A DNA stretch of 64,000 bases from Agromyces cerinus (GCF_016907835.1 NZ_JAFBCT010000001.1:1798001-1862000), one strand, 5' to 3'; shown: positions 27,981 through 37,269, numbered from the stretch's first letter. The notes: a model not told the origin generated them from the letters alone. Translations and numbers: made by a program.

Positions 27981-28441
27981 CCCTGCGCGCGACCCGCGCG
28001 GGCGATCTCGACGCTCTGTTCGGATTCGAGCAGGACCCCACCGCCGTGCGCATGGCCGCGTTCACGTCACCCGACCCGAGCGACCGCGCGATGTTCGACG
28101 CCCATTGGCGCCGGCTTCTCGCCGACCCCACGGTCGACACCCGCACCGTGCGCGCCGACGGCGTGATCGTCGGCAGCGTCGCCCGCTGGTTCGACGACGG
28201 GCGTGCCGAACTCACCTGCTGGATCGACCCGGCGCACTGGCACGAGGGCATCGCCACCCGGGCGATGCGGTTGTTCCTCGACGAGGTGCACGAGCGACCG
28301 GTGCGCGCCCGCGTGGCCGCCGACAACGCCCCGTCGATCGCGCTGCTCGAACGGCTCGGGTTCCGGCACGTCTCCACCGAGACGAGCTTCGCGAACGCGC
28401 GCGACGCCGAGATCGAGGAGCGCGTCTACGCGCTTGACTGA
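27959..28441 (+). CDS. GNAT family N-acetyltransferase
   Basis: 160-residue GNAT of the RimJ/RimL-like kind: TLRATRAGDLDALFGFE at the start, HEGIATRAMRLFLDEV as the acetyl-CoA loop near residues 96-112, and the NAPSIALLERLGFR helix near the end. The ATG at 27959 has GGAGGAA upstream and lies inside the end of tetR, giving a 22-base overlap and translational coupling. The acceptor is unknown. Confidence 0.87.
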   Translation: MGEPHVVTLRATRAGDLDALFGFEQDPTAVRMAAFTSPDPSDRAMFDAHWRRLLADPTVDTRTVRADGVIVGSVARWFDDGRAELTCWIDPAHWHEGIATRAMRLFLDEVHERPVRARVAADNAPSIALLERLGFRHVSTETSFANARDAEIEERVYALD

Positions 28442-28447
28442 GGGCGA

Positions 28448-28476
28448 GCGGAAGCCTCCAACGGCCGAGCTTCCGC
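28448..28476 (+). terminator. possible weak terminator hairpin
   Basis: GCGGAAGC at 28448-28455 pairs with GCTTCCGC at 28469-28476 across a 13-base loop, directly after the GNAT stop and before the convergent lipoprotein gene. There is no T-run, so the call is tentative. Confidence 0.35.
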
Positions 28477-28537
28477 ACGGTGACCCGTGTGGCGCTTCAC
28501 GACCGTCGACCCTGCGCGACTTCCGCGCTCGCCTCAG

Positions 28538-29044
28538 CTACTCGCCCGCATCGGGCAGGATGAGCGCGTCGGTCGGCGCCTCGGGCGGCTCACCCGGCCA
28601 CGGGCCGAACCGCTCCTCCACGTCGTCGAGGAAGATCGGACCGCCGATCTCATCGAAAGCCAGCTCGTGCAGCGACGTCCACCCCGCCTCCTCAGCAAGC
28701 TCCCGGACATTCAGCTGGGGGTCGGACCTGATATGGACGGAGACCGGCTCGTTGGGCTTGTTGTCGTTGACCGACCAGGCGAGCTCGACGAGGTAGTCGA
28801 AGAACTCCGGCGTGGGCTCCACCCCGGGGTCGAGGGTCACGGAAACACTGCTCTGATCCTTGCGGGTCAAGCCTGCCCAGACGGTCCCCGCGTAGACGCC
28901 GCCGCTGTCGACCCCATCGATGTTCAGGAGCTGAACGCCTGCGGTATCGGCCTTCTGTCCGCCGACGGTGATGCCGCCGCAGCCCGTCAGGGCGAGCATC
29001 GCCACGACGAGTGCGGCTGTCACGAGGATTCGCCGACGGTTCAT
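28538..29044 (-). CDS. predicted lipoprotein, coupled to the lipase-like gene
   Basis: 168-residue protein with a basic N-terminus, hydrophobic segment and lipobox LALTGC (lipidated Cys at residue 22), so it should be anchored on the outer face of the membrane. No family is recognised; the mature part is acidic. Its ATG at 29044 overlaps the stop of the lipase-like gene by four bases. A lipoprotein immediately after a putative type VII lipase effector recalls the TslA/TilA arrangement of Staphylococcus aureus, so it is a candidate immunity or partner protein. That role is an inference from position and topology only. Confidence 0.8.
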   Translation of the reverse strand: MNRRRILVTAALVVAMLALTGCGGITVGGQKADTAGVQLLNIDGVDSGGVYAGTVWAGLTRKDQSSVSVTLDPGVEPTPEFFDYLVELAWSVNDNKPNEPVSVHIRSDPQLNVRELAEEAGWTSLHELAFDEIGGPIFLDDVEERFGPWPGEPPEAPTDALILPDAGE

Positions 29045-30807
29045 TTGCGTACAGCGTAGTAGTCGTGCACGGTGAGGTCTCCTTGGAAGAAGTCGTCGAG
29101 ACTGTCGCTGCTCGTCGGATGCTCGGCGGCCATCACCGCGTAGCGGTTCGCGTCGTGGGCCGAGGGGTCTTGCCCGTCGAGCACGTCGCCCTCCGAATCG
29201 GTGATGCTCGGCGCCCAGTCTCTGATGGTCGTCCATGTGTCGGGGTTGTTCGAGCCGTCGAGGGTGGGCACGAGGTCGGGATGGGCTTCATAGGCGATGA
29301 CGCCGACCTGGTCGGGGATGTCGGAGTTCGCGTACGGCGCACCGAACGTGACGACCTGGGTGGCATGGGCCTCGGGGATGGCAGCGAGGACGCCGCTCGT
29401 GATGCCGCCGAGGCTGAATCCCGCGTAGGACACAGCCGAAGTTCCCGGGTCGACCCCGTCGGCCCGCTGCGTCTGGGCCAGGGCTTCGAGCACGGTATCG
29501 CTGAGCTCCGAACCTCCGTACGCGAGGTTGTAGAGGTCTGCGGTCAGATCGTTGGCGGCCGGCCCGTTGGTCGGCCACCACTGTTGAGTGCTCGGGATGA
29601 CCACCAGATAGCTGGTGCTTCCATCAGTGTCGACTGAGCTGATCACACGGATCGTCGAGAATTCGGCACCACCGACCTTGTCGACTTGACCGGCGCTGGC
29701 CGCAAGCTCGGCGACATCACGCGGAAGTATGGCGCCGGCATCGTCGTGGACCAGCTTACGGTCCAACGCGATTATGGACCCCTCACGTGCCTGATCCATC
29801 CGGTCCCTCAGGTCGCCACCATCGATGGGCGCTTCGTCGACGAGCTGCGTCTCACCGTCGTGGAAGAAGCCGAGCGTGCGACCGCTGCGGATGAGTGAGT
29901 CGAGGATGTCGTCGAAGAGCGGCCCGGTTGTGCCGAGTGCACCCTGGATGGCGTCAGCGCTGTTCGCCCAGGCGTCGCTCAGGCTGAATTTGCTGAGCCC
30001 GTCGATCGCGCTGACGACCGGGACCATGACCTGGAGCAGCTCCCAGGGGCTGGTCTCGTCGTCGTAGGGGCTCGGCATCGCTTCGTTGATCGAGGTGACC
30101 GCTTCGGTGCCGAACCCGACGAGGAGCGAGCCTGCCGCCGCGAGCAGCGCCGTCTTGCTGAGTTCGGAGACCGTGACGAGCGCGGTGCCGACCTGCCAGT
30201 TGACGTCCGCGGCCCCTGAGACGGCGGTGCCGACGACGTCTGCCGCGCCCACGACCACGGTGCCGGCCAGGTCGATCGTGGTCTTGGCGGTGCCGAATGC
30301 GATGCCGGCGGCCGCACCCGCGGCGGCGGCCTGCGCGGAGAGGGCCGCGTCGGCGAGCTCGTAGCTCGACACGACGGATGCCGCGACCAGAGTGAGCGCT
30401 TCCGACGCGAACAGGGCGATGCTGATGCGACCGGCCGCGCTGAGCGCGGCAGTGGTGACTCCAGCCGCGGTGAACGGCGACAACGGCACCGATGCGAGGA
30501 GGTCGGGATGGCTCGGCAGGGTGAACATCGACGCGAGGATCGGAGCGACGTCGGTGTTGACCGCCTTGAGTCCGCCGACGACCCGGTCGATGTCGGTGAA
30601 CGTGACGGCGAGCCGTTGTCCGTGCTCCGCGACGACGGAGGAGGTCCCGGATGCCGCGTCACGAACCGTCTGCCCGGTCTGCTCGACGTGTTCGTTCCAC
30701 GCGTCGCCCGTCGCGTCGATCGCTTCGTCAGTCGCCTGCTCGGTGGCATCGGCGGCGTCGGAGACGAGGGTGACCACGTCGTCGTTGTCGGGGCGTTCAA
30801 GCGACAT
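29041..30807 (-). CDS. lipase-like alpha/beta-hydrolase, putative type VII effector
   Basis: 588-residue protein of two parts. Residues 1 to about 300 are helical, Ala-rich and contain several hydrophobic stretches and a YELAD (Y149-D153) that fits the YxxxD/E type VII export motif. The C-terminal half contains the nucleophile elbow GFSLGG with S465, followed by VVTFGAPYANSDIP as in class 3 lipase-like folds. There is no signal peptide. The ATG at 30807 has GAGGAG five bases upstream and overlaps the preceding gene by 11 bases. It closes the secretion operon with a coupled lipoprotein. Effector status is inferred; it may also be a structural accessory. Confidence 0.7.
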   Translation of the reverse strand: MSLERPDNDDVVTLVSDAADATEQATDEAIDATGDAWNEHVEQTGQTVRDAASGTSSVVAEHGQRLAVTFTDIDRVVGGLKAVNTDVAPILASMFTLPSHPDLLASVPLSPFTAAGVTTAALSAAGRISIALFASEALTLVAASVVSSYELADAALSAQAAAAGAAAGIAFGTAKTTIDLAGTVVVGAADVVGTAVSGAADVNWQVGTALVTVSELSKTALLAAAGSLLVGFGTEAVTSINEAMPSPYDDETSPWELLQVMVPVVSAIDGLSKFSLSDAWANSADAIQGALGTTGPLFDDILDSLIRSGRTLGFFHDGETQLVDEAPIDGGDLRDRMDQAREGSIIALDRKLVHDDAGAILPRDVAELAASAGQVDKVGGAEFSTIRVISSVDTDGSTSYLVVIPSTQQWWPTNGPAANDLTADLYNLAYGGSELSDTVLEALAQTQRADGVDPGTSAVSYAGFSLGGITSGVLAAIPEAHATQVVTFGAPYANSDIPDQVGVIAYEAHPDLVPTLDGSNNPDTWTTIRDWAPSITDSEGDVLDGQDPSAHDANRYAVMAAEHPTSSDSLDDFFQGDLTVHDYYAVRK

Positions 30808-31660
30808 CTGCACTCCTCACGACGGTGGCGATGATCGCCAACAGGTCGGCCCCGATCTCTCGGGGGTTCGTCGGGTCGATCATGAGCTTCCCCGTCTCGA
30901 CGATGGCTCGAGCATCGATGGCGCCTGCGCCCGACGGCTGGTCGATGGTGAGCTGCACATGCATCCAGCCCGAGTCGGTCGCCAGCCAGTCGCGCTGCAC
31001 GAACGGGTCGGTGCCGACGTACCCGAGCAGCCGGAAGCCGGCCCGCAGCGGCCTCGCGAGTGCTCGGAGCATCGGTGCGGTCTCGGGTGCGCCGCCGGCG
31101 GTGCTCGCAACGGCCGCGATGACCCCGGCATCGCCGTCGCGGATCGCGTCGATCAGCGCACGTGCCTCGACGATGCCCGTGGACACCCGCGACCTCGGGC
31201 GGGGCTGCTCGGCGTGCCCGCTCAGGTCGACAGGAGGCAGCGAGTCGATCAGGGCAGGCCAGAGTCGATCGATCGGTGCGAGCTCCAGCACGACCTCGTC
31301 GTCGGCGGCCTGCGTGGACGTGCGCGTGACCGCGGCGTACTCGGCACCGCGAATCGACGCGGCCGTGCACCGCCGCACCCCGACCGACCATGCCTCGGTC
31401 TGCACGACGACACCGGCACCGCGGAGCACGGCGAGCGGGGCCAGCACCGACAGGTCGACGACGTTCCCCCAGTCAGTGTCGTCGAGGTCAGCCGCCTCGC
31501 TGACCAGACCTCGCGCCCGCAGTCGGGCGAGCGCAACCGCTCGGTCGTCCGCAGTCGAATCGACTGAGACGAACGCCGGCAGCGAGACACCGGGCAACCG
31601 GTCGGCGATCAGCACGAGTTCGGACGGTGTGACGATCACGCGCCCCGGTGCGGCGGTCAT
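30797..31660 (-). CDS. EspG-like secretion-associated protein (tentative)
   Basis: 287-residue soluble protein in the type VII operon. Its layout resembles EspG chaperones: an N-terminal LPAFVSVDST stretch, a RARGLV motif, a central beta-rich half (VGVRRCTAASIRGAEYAAVTR shown only in part as CTAASIRGAEYAAV), and a similar second half. EspG proteins bind secreted substrates before export in mycobacterial ESX systems. The similarity is by pattern only. The ATG at 31660 overlaps the preceding stop by four bases. Confidence 0.5.
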   Translation of the reverse strand: MTAAPGRVIVTPSELVLIADRLPGVSLPAFVSVDSTADDRAVALARLRARGLVSEAADLDDTDWGNVVDLSVLAPLAVLRGAGVVVQTEAWSVGVRRCTAASIRGAEYAAVTRTSTQAADDEVVLELAPIDRLWPALIDSLPPVDLSGHAEQPRPRSRVSTGIVEARALIDAIRDGDAGVIAAVASTAGGAPETAPMLRALARPLRAGFRLLGYVGTDPFVQRDWLATDSGWMHVQLTIDQPSGAGAIDARAIVETGKLMIDPTNPREIGADLLAIIATVVRSADVA

Positions 31661-32217
31661 CCCCATCCGTGCGCCGTGACCGTGGCCCGCAGGTCGAGCC
31701 AATCGCGCGAGCCCGTCTGCGGAAGTGCCGGAATCGCACCGACGAGCGACCGCGCGCGAGACACCTCGTCTTGGGTGAACTCGGCCCCGCCCAGTTCGTA
31801 CACGGCGACGGACACGACCCCCGGGGTCGCGAGCACCGGCCCGATCATGCGCATCGCGTGCGTCACCGCACCCTCCGCGACATCCCGCACCACCTCGACG
31901 GTGTTCCATGCGACGTTCGCAGCGGTGTTCCAGATCCCGGTCACGAGGCGCTCGGCCTCGGCGATCGCGGCTCGGACCTCCTCGACGCTCCGCACGTGCA
32001 CGTCGAGCGCTGCCGCTACGTCTTCGAGCGCCGTCGCCTGCGCGCCCAGCGTCGCCGCCGTCTCCTGCAGGCGGGCACGCATCAACTCCCCCGCCGGCGA
32101 GTCCCAGCCCATGCTCCCTGCGTCGGCGAGCAGCCCTCGCGCGCGCACGCGGAGGACCTCGGCGGCATGCCGTGCGTCCGACGCGCGCGTGCTCAGTACC
32201 TCGGTGCTGCCGTACAT
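31657..32217 (-). CDS. WXG100-like protein with C-terminal extension
   Basis: 186-residue helical protein. The N-terminal ~80 residues form two helices around a GWDSPAGELMRARL turn, which resembles the W-x-G turn of ESX substrates. The remaining ~100 residues are unassigned. There is no signal peptide or membrane anchor. It sits 19 bases after the shorter WXG100 gene and overlaps the EspG-like gene by four bases, so it is probably a secreted partner or a substrate of the same system. Confidence 0.6.
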   Translation of the reverse strand: MYGSTEVLSTRASDARHAAEVLRVRARGLLADAGSMGWDSPAGELMRARLQETAATLGAQATALEDVAAALDVHVRSVEEVRAAIAEAERLVTGIWNTAANVAWNTVEVVRDVAEGAVTHAMRMIGPVLATPGVVSVAVYELGGAEFTQDEVSRARSLVGAIPALPQTGSRDWLDLRATVTAHGWG

Positions 32218-32236
32218 GTCGGTGCGGCCGAGGGGG

Positions 32237-32533
32237 TCAGCGACCCAGACGCGACGCGATCTGCGCGTCGACGTCGCCCAGGGTGGTCGCCGTCGTGCGC
32301 AGGAACATGGCGAGGTCGTTCAAGCCGCCGATCGTGTTCGATGCACCGGTGGTGAACCGGGTGTAGGCGTCGGCGAACGCGCCGGAGGCCTTGTCGGTCG
32401 TGAAGCCCTGGGCGACGAGCGCGTTGATCTGACCCTGCAGCTTCGTCAACGTCGCGTTGATCTCATCGCGACCCGTGACCAACTGATCGGCCTTGGCCGT
32501 CAACTCGCCGTACGAGACATTCAGATTCGCCAT
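32237..32533 (-). CDS. WXG100/ESAT-6-like protein
   Basis: 98-residue protein of the typical WXG100 length and helix-turn-helix composition: an N-terminal helix (YGELTAKADQLVTGRDEIN), a turn GFTTDKASGAFADAYTRF, then a second helix. The turn has GF in place of the usual W-x-G. It is predicted to be exported through the EssC-type ATPase encoded just upstream, as a homodimer or with the neighbouring 186-residue protein. No clear YxxxD/E tail is visible. Confidence 0.85.
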   Translation of the reverse strand: MANLNVSYGELTAKADQLVTGRDEINATLTKLQGQINALVAQGFTTDKASGAFADAYTRFTTGASNTIGGLNDLAMFLRTTATTLGDVDAQIASRLGR

Positions 32534-32631
32534 GACGGCCCCTTCCCCGCGACACGGACCAGCTCCGTGCCCCTCGTTCGGGTCACTCTATTCCAAGCGA
32601 AACGGGGACGCGAATCCGTTTCCACAGGGTG

Positions 32632-35600
32632 TCACGACGCCGTGCTCGAGGTGCGTCGCCCACGACGTGTCGACGGCTCCGTCGTGGTGTCCGCGTCGGG
32701 CAGCGCGAGCTGCACCCGCATGACCCGACCGGCCTCGACGAGGATGCCGCGGCCGACCGGGAAGTCCGCGCGGGTGACGCGCGGGAACTGCACGCGGAAC
32801 AGCGCGATGCCGTCGGTCTCCTCGGGCTGCAGCACGATGCCCGCGCGTGCCGTCTTGAGCTCGGAGTGGATCTGCCATGCCGCGACCGCCGTGACCGTGT
32901 CGGCTTCGACGAGCACCGCCACCTCGGCGCGACGGGCCGCCTTCAACAGTCGGGCGACGGCGACCTCGGCACCGAGCCCCTCGAAGTCGCCGACGTTCTC
33001 GATGACGATGAGTCGGTCGCGATCACGCTCGGCATGCGGCAGTTCGAGTGCCGCGGCGAGCCGGGTCGCGAGCGATTCCGCTTCGTCGGCGTCGGCGGAT
33101 GCCTCTGCCCAGTCGGTCGCATCGATGAGCGCCGAGCGCCGGGCGACCACGAGGTACGGGGTGAGTTCGGGCCGCGTCTCGCGCACGGCCTGGAGCATCG
33201 TGCGCATCGCGGTCGTGCGCCCCGAGCCGAATGGCCCGGTGACGACGAACAGGCCGTCGAGCGGGATCCCCACCGGACCGAGCGTCTCGTCGCTGATGCC
33301 CACCGCCGGACGTCCGTCGACGGTGGCCGGAAGCAGCGCACGGTCGATGCGCTCGGGAAGCCGCTCGATCTCGGCGACCGGCCGCACGCCGCCCTGCCGC
33401 AGTCGTGCGGCCAGCAGCTCCGTCGCCGCGGCCTGGGAGCCGAGCTCGGTCGAGCCGCCGACCACCCCGAGCTGCACCTCGTGTCCGCCGAGCAGGCCCC
33501 GCCCGGGCGGGGCGTCGTCGAGCACGTCGTCGGGCACGCCCGCCATCGAGTAGTCGGCGGGCGATGCCAGCCGCAGCGTCAACCGCTGCTGCACAGCGGC
33601 GAGCAGCGCCGAAGGGAACGCGGCGATGCGGTCGGCCGAGACCACCACGTGCACGCCGAGCTGCCGGCCCGCCGTGAGGATTCGCGTGAACGCGTCGAAC
33701 AACCGGCCGCCCTGACCGAACTCGTGCTCCGCACGGAAGGCGCTCATGCCGTCGAGCAGCACGATCACCCGCGGTTCGGCGAGGTCGGCCGAGCGGGCGC
33801 GGTACTCGGCGAGCGAGGCGGCACGATGACGGGCGAACTTCGCGGCACGCACGTCGACGAGTTCGGTGAGGTGACGGATGAGTCGGGCCACGCGCTCGAC
33901 GTCGCCGCCGTCGATGATCGACCCCACCGTCGGCAGCGACTCGAGGCTGGCGAGCGCGCCTCCTGCGAAGTCGAGGCCGTAGACCCTGACCGGGTGCTGC
34001 GCGGCGCCCATCGACGCCGCGATCGCGACGGTGCGCAGCGCCGCGCTCTTGCCCGAGCCGCTGGCGCCGAACACCGCGAGGTTTCCGGTGCGATCGAAAT
34101 CGAGTGCGAGCGGCACCTGTCGCTGCGTCTCGGGCTCGTCGAGCAGGCCGACGGCGACGGTGCCGTCGCGCGCGACCGGGATGCTCGCGAGATCGATGAC
34201 CGGGAGCAACTGGTCGAGCCACGGACGCCGAGGGACGGCGAGCCGGCTCGCCGTCGCAGTGCGCCCGATCGTGCGCACGAGCCGCTCGATGTCCCGCGGC
34301 TCGTCGACCCGCGGGCCGTCGGCGCGGGCACGGGACCCGGGAGTCAGCCGCTGCCCGCGACCGAACACCAGCTCGGCGGCCTCGATGTCGCTCGCGGTCG
34401 AGGCATCCGCGTTCGTCCACCCGCCGAGGAAGGCCGTCTGGAAGTCGTGGACGCGTCCCGGGCCGAGCTTGGACGCGGCGCGTCCGGGCGTCGCCGGGTC
34501 GAAGTGGGCGGCACGGTCGGTGCCGAGCACGTCGAGGCTGTCGGCCTCGTCGGCGACCCGGAGGGCGACGCGCAGGTTCGTGTTGGCGCGGAGGCTGTCC
34601 TTGATCACGCCGGCGGGCCGCTGCGTCGCCATCACGAGGTGCAGGCCGAGCGAGCGGCCGCGCTGGGCGACGTCGATGACGCCGTCGACGAACTCCGGCA
34701 CCTCGGCGGCGAGCGCGGCGAACTCGTCGATGACGATCACGAGGGCCGGCGGGGCATCCGGATCGGAACGCGACTCGAGCGTCTCGAGGTCTTTGGCGCC
34801 CTTGGCGTTCAGCAGCTGCTCGCGATGCTTCAGCTCGGCGCGAAGGGAGGTGAGCGCGCGGCGCACGAGGTGGGCGTTGAGGTCGGTGACGAGTCCGACG
34901 GTGTGCGGCAGGTCGACGCACTCGGCGAAGGCGGCGCCGCCCTTGTAGTCGACGAGCAGGAAGGTGACCCGGTCGGGCGAGTACTCCGTGGCGATGCCGA
35001 GGATCCAGGTCTGCAGGAACTCCGACTTGCCCGAGCCGGTCGTGCCGCCGACGAGCGCGTGAGGGCCGTGGCGGCGCAGATCGAGGTAGAACGGGTCGGT
35101 GGGGCCCTGGCCGACGAGGGCGCGGATGCCTCCGGGCTCGCGCCGCTCCCCGGGCGTCCACGCCGCCCTGAGGCTGTCGTTCTTCGCCCAGCGCACGAGC
35201 ACGGCGTCGGCGTCGTCGGCGACAGCCTCGTCGAAGAGGTCGAGGAACGCCACCGATCGCGGCAGGTCGGACTCGTCGAGCACGGGGGCGCCGACGTCTT
35301 CGAGGGGCGCGAGGAGCCGCGCGAACTCCCCCGCCTCGCGGGCGCTGAACGCCTCGGTCGCCGCGAGTTCGACGCTGCGGCCCTGACGTACGAATCCGAC
35401 GGTCGTGCGGCCGGTGTCGTCGACGTCGAGGAAGGTGCGGCACACCACCGGCAGGGCTCTGGCGTCGCGAGCGAGCCAGATCAGGTGCACGCCGTAGTCG
35501 GCACCGTCCTCGCCGAGCGCGACGAGCCGTCCGGTGTCGGCCGGCGCATCGCCGAGCACGAGCACGACGACGGCCGGGGTCGCCGGTTCGCGATCCACGG

Positions 35601-37167
35601 CGTCGTCGGCGCGGCTCGTGGCGGCCGCATCCGTGAGTCTCGAGCGCACGCGCTCACCGCGCCCGGAACCCGCTGCTCGCCTGCGCCCGACGAGCTCCTC
35701 GAGTTCGGCGAGCAGCGACGCCGCCGATGCGAACTCGTCGGCGAGCGCTCCACGCAGCGGACTGTGCGGCGAGTCGACGTGCGGCAGCCACTTCAGCCAT
35801 GCCCACTCCTGCGCCGATGCCGGACCGCCGATCGCCGTGAGCACGATGTCGGCGGGCGAGTGCAGTGCCGCGAGCTGCAGGATGAGCGCTCGCGCGGCAC
35901 CGAGAGCGAACGGGCTGTCGCCGGCGACGCCGATCGCGCCTGCCCGATCGAGGTTCTCGACGACGGGCACGCCCTCGATGGTGCGATGCCGGTCGATGAC
36001 CTGCATGACCCGGTTCCACTCGTCGGCGGCTGCATGGGTGCGCGTCGGCGGCGCGACGGTGCTGCGACTCGGGAGCGCGCCGGTGCCGAAGCGCACGTCG
36101 AGGAAGGTGACGTGCTCCGCCTTGCGCGTCCACAGCAGCGGCCCGCGCTCGCGGATGTCGCCGGCGATGGCCACGCCCGACGGCGACTCCGCCAGCCGTG
36201 CCCGGCGCTCGATGCGCGTCTCCTCGTCGAGCTCCTGCCCGAGGGTCTCGAGACCGGACTCGAACCTGGCCGCTTCGTCGCGACGTCGTCGACGCGCCTG
36301 CACCACCCCGTCGATCCAGGTACCGAGCATGATGATCGGCGAGAGGGCGATGAAGAGGAGCGTGATCGGGGTCTGGAGGATGGCGAACAGCACCGCGCCG
36401 AGCACCACCGGCGCGAGCACCGCGAGCATCGGGAAACGCGGCTTCTCGGCTGCCGTGGGCAGCTCGGGTGCGGTGAGCTCACGGCCGGCATAGACGGGTT
36501 CGACCCGCGGCGAGCGCACGAAGTCCACACGAGCGGATGCCTCGACGGGCGACGTCACGCCGAGCACTCGGCGATGACCCGCCGGGCGCAGCTGCAGCTC
36601 GGTGCCGCCGAGCCGCACGAGCGATCGGGTGCCGAGCTGCGCCCGGTCGACGTGGCGACCGTCGACTTCGACGCCGTTCGCCGAGTTGAGGTCGGCGATC
36701 ACGACGGAGTCGCCGACGGTGATCGTCGCGTGGCTGCGGGAGATGCCCTCGTCGGTGAGCCGCACCTGCGCGGCGGCGCTTCGACCCACGTAGTTCACCC
36801 CGGCCGCGAGGGAGAATCGCCGCCCTCGATCGGGACCGGAGACGACCTCGACGTCGACGAGCGGCGGGAGGCCGGTGGCATCGGGGTCGAACTGCTCGGC
36901 GACGTCGACGGTGCAGCCCGAGCGCAGGGGCGACTCGTGCACCGTCGCGAGCGGGTTGACCAGTTGCGAGGTGCTGGCGCCCGGCGCGGTGACCCGGAGC
37001 GTCGGCTCGTCGGCAGGCGCATCGGCCCGATGCCCGTCACCCACGCGGTTCGGGTCGCTCGCGCGGAGGAACCGGGCGAGGTCGCCGATCGTCGCGAGCG
37101 CGTCCATGGTGACGAGCAGGTCGCGCTCCGGCGCATCCGACTGCCGCACGGTGAGCTTCAGCTTCAC
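32632..37167 (-). CDS. essC: type VII secretion ATPase, EssC/EccC type with FHA domain
   Basis: 1511-residue FtsK/SpoIIIE-family motor of a type VII (ESX/WXG100) system. Residues 1-95 may be a YukD-like ubiquitin fold, residues about 103-193 are an FHA domain (GRS at 128-130, then SRSHATI), and two membrane segments lie near 245-264 and 266-286. Three ATPase modules follow: GTTGSGKS at 708-715 with a good Walker B (VIDEFAAL), GASGSGKS with K1040 but VLLDGM, and GPFGSGRT where R1317 replaces the lysine. Only the first looks fully competent, as in other EccC proteins. The GTG at 37167 has GGGAGGGG upstream. No EccB, EccD, EccE or mycosin gene is nearby. Confidence 0.92.
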   Translation of the reverse strand: MKLKLTVRQSDAPERDLLVTMDALATIGDLARFLRASDPNRVGDGHRADAPADEPTLRVTAPGASTSQLVNPLATVHESPLRSGCTVDVAEQFDPDATGLPPLVDVEVVSGPDRGRRFSLAAGVNYVGRSAAAQVRLTDEGISRSHATITVGDSVVIADLNSANGVEVDGRHVDRAQLGTRSLVRLGGTELQLRPAGHRRVLGVTSPVEASARVDFVRSPRVEPVYAGRELTAPELPTAAEKPRFPMLAVLAPVVLGAVLFAILQTPITLLFIALSPIIMLGTWIDGVVQARRRRRDEAARFESGLETLGQELDEETRIERRARLAESPSGVAIAGDIRERGPLLWTRKAEHVTFLDVRFGTGALPSRSTVAPPTRTHAAADEWNRVMQVIDRHRTIEGVPVVENLDRAGAIGVAGDSPFALGAARALILQLAALHSPADIVLTAIGGPASAQEWAWLKWLPHVDSPHSPLRGALADEFASAASLLAELEELVGRRRAAGSGRGERVRSRLTDAAATSRADDAVDREPATPAVVVLVLGDAPADTGRLVALGEDGADYGVHLIWLARDARALPVVCRTFLDVDDTGRTTVGFVRQGRSVELAATEAFSAREAGEFARLLAPLEDVGAPVLDESDLPRSVAFLDLFDEAVADDADAVLVRWAKNDSLRAAWTPGERREPGGIRALVGQGPTDPFYLDLRRHGPHALVGGTTGSGKSEFLQTWILGIATEYSPDRVTFLLVDYKGGAAFAECVDLPHTVGLVTDLNAHLVRRALTSLRAELKHREQLLNAKGAKDLETLESRSDPDAPPALVIVIDEFAALAAEVPEFVDGVIDVAQRGRSLGLHLVMATQRPAGVIKDSLRANTNLRVALRVADEADSLDVLGTDRAAHFDPATPGRAASKLGPGRVHDFQTAFLGGWTNADASTASDIEAAELVFGRGQRLTPGSRARADGPRVDEPRDIERLVRTIGRTATASRLAVPRRPWLDQLLPVIDLASIPVARDGTVAVGLLDEPETQRQVPLALDFDRTGNLAVFGASGSGKSAALRTVAIAASMGAAQHPVRVYGLDFAGGALASLESLPTVGSIIDGGDVERVARLIRHLTELVDVRAAKFARHRAASLAEYRARSADLAEPRVIVLLDGMSAFRAEHEFGQGGRLFDAFTRILTAGRQLGVHVVVSADRIAAFPSALLAAVQQRLTLRLASPADYSMAGVPDDVLDDAPPGRGLLGGHEVQLGVVGGSTELGSQAAATELLAARLRQGGVRPVAEIERLPERIDRALLPATVDGRPAVGISDETLGPVGIPLDGLFVVTGPFGSGRTTAMRTMLQAVRETRPELTPYLVVARRSALIDATDWAEASADADEAESLATRLAAALELPHAERDRDRLIVIENVGDFEGLGAEVAVARLLKAARRAEVAVLVEADTVTAVAAWQIHSELKTARAGIVLQPEETDGIALFRVQFPRVTRADFPVGRGILVEAGRVMRVQLALPDADTTTEPSTRRGRRTSSTAS

Positions 37168-37269
37168 TCGGGCCCCTCCCTGTTCGCGGAGAAGCCTAAT
37201 CGAAGTGGAGTGTCCGTTTCTGGGGTGCCGGGGAGCGCGATCGCCGATACCCGAGCAGCGGCCGGGTCG

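Noticed and set aside
32632..37167. The FtsK-like ATPase as a second chromosome translocase
   Set aside because: It has an FHA domain, two membrane segments, three ATPase modules and a WXG100 gene directly downstream, all marks of type VII secretion; the real FtsK is at the left edge.
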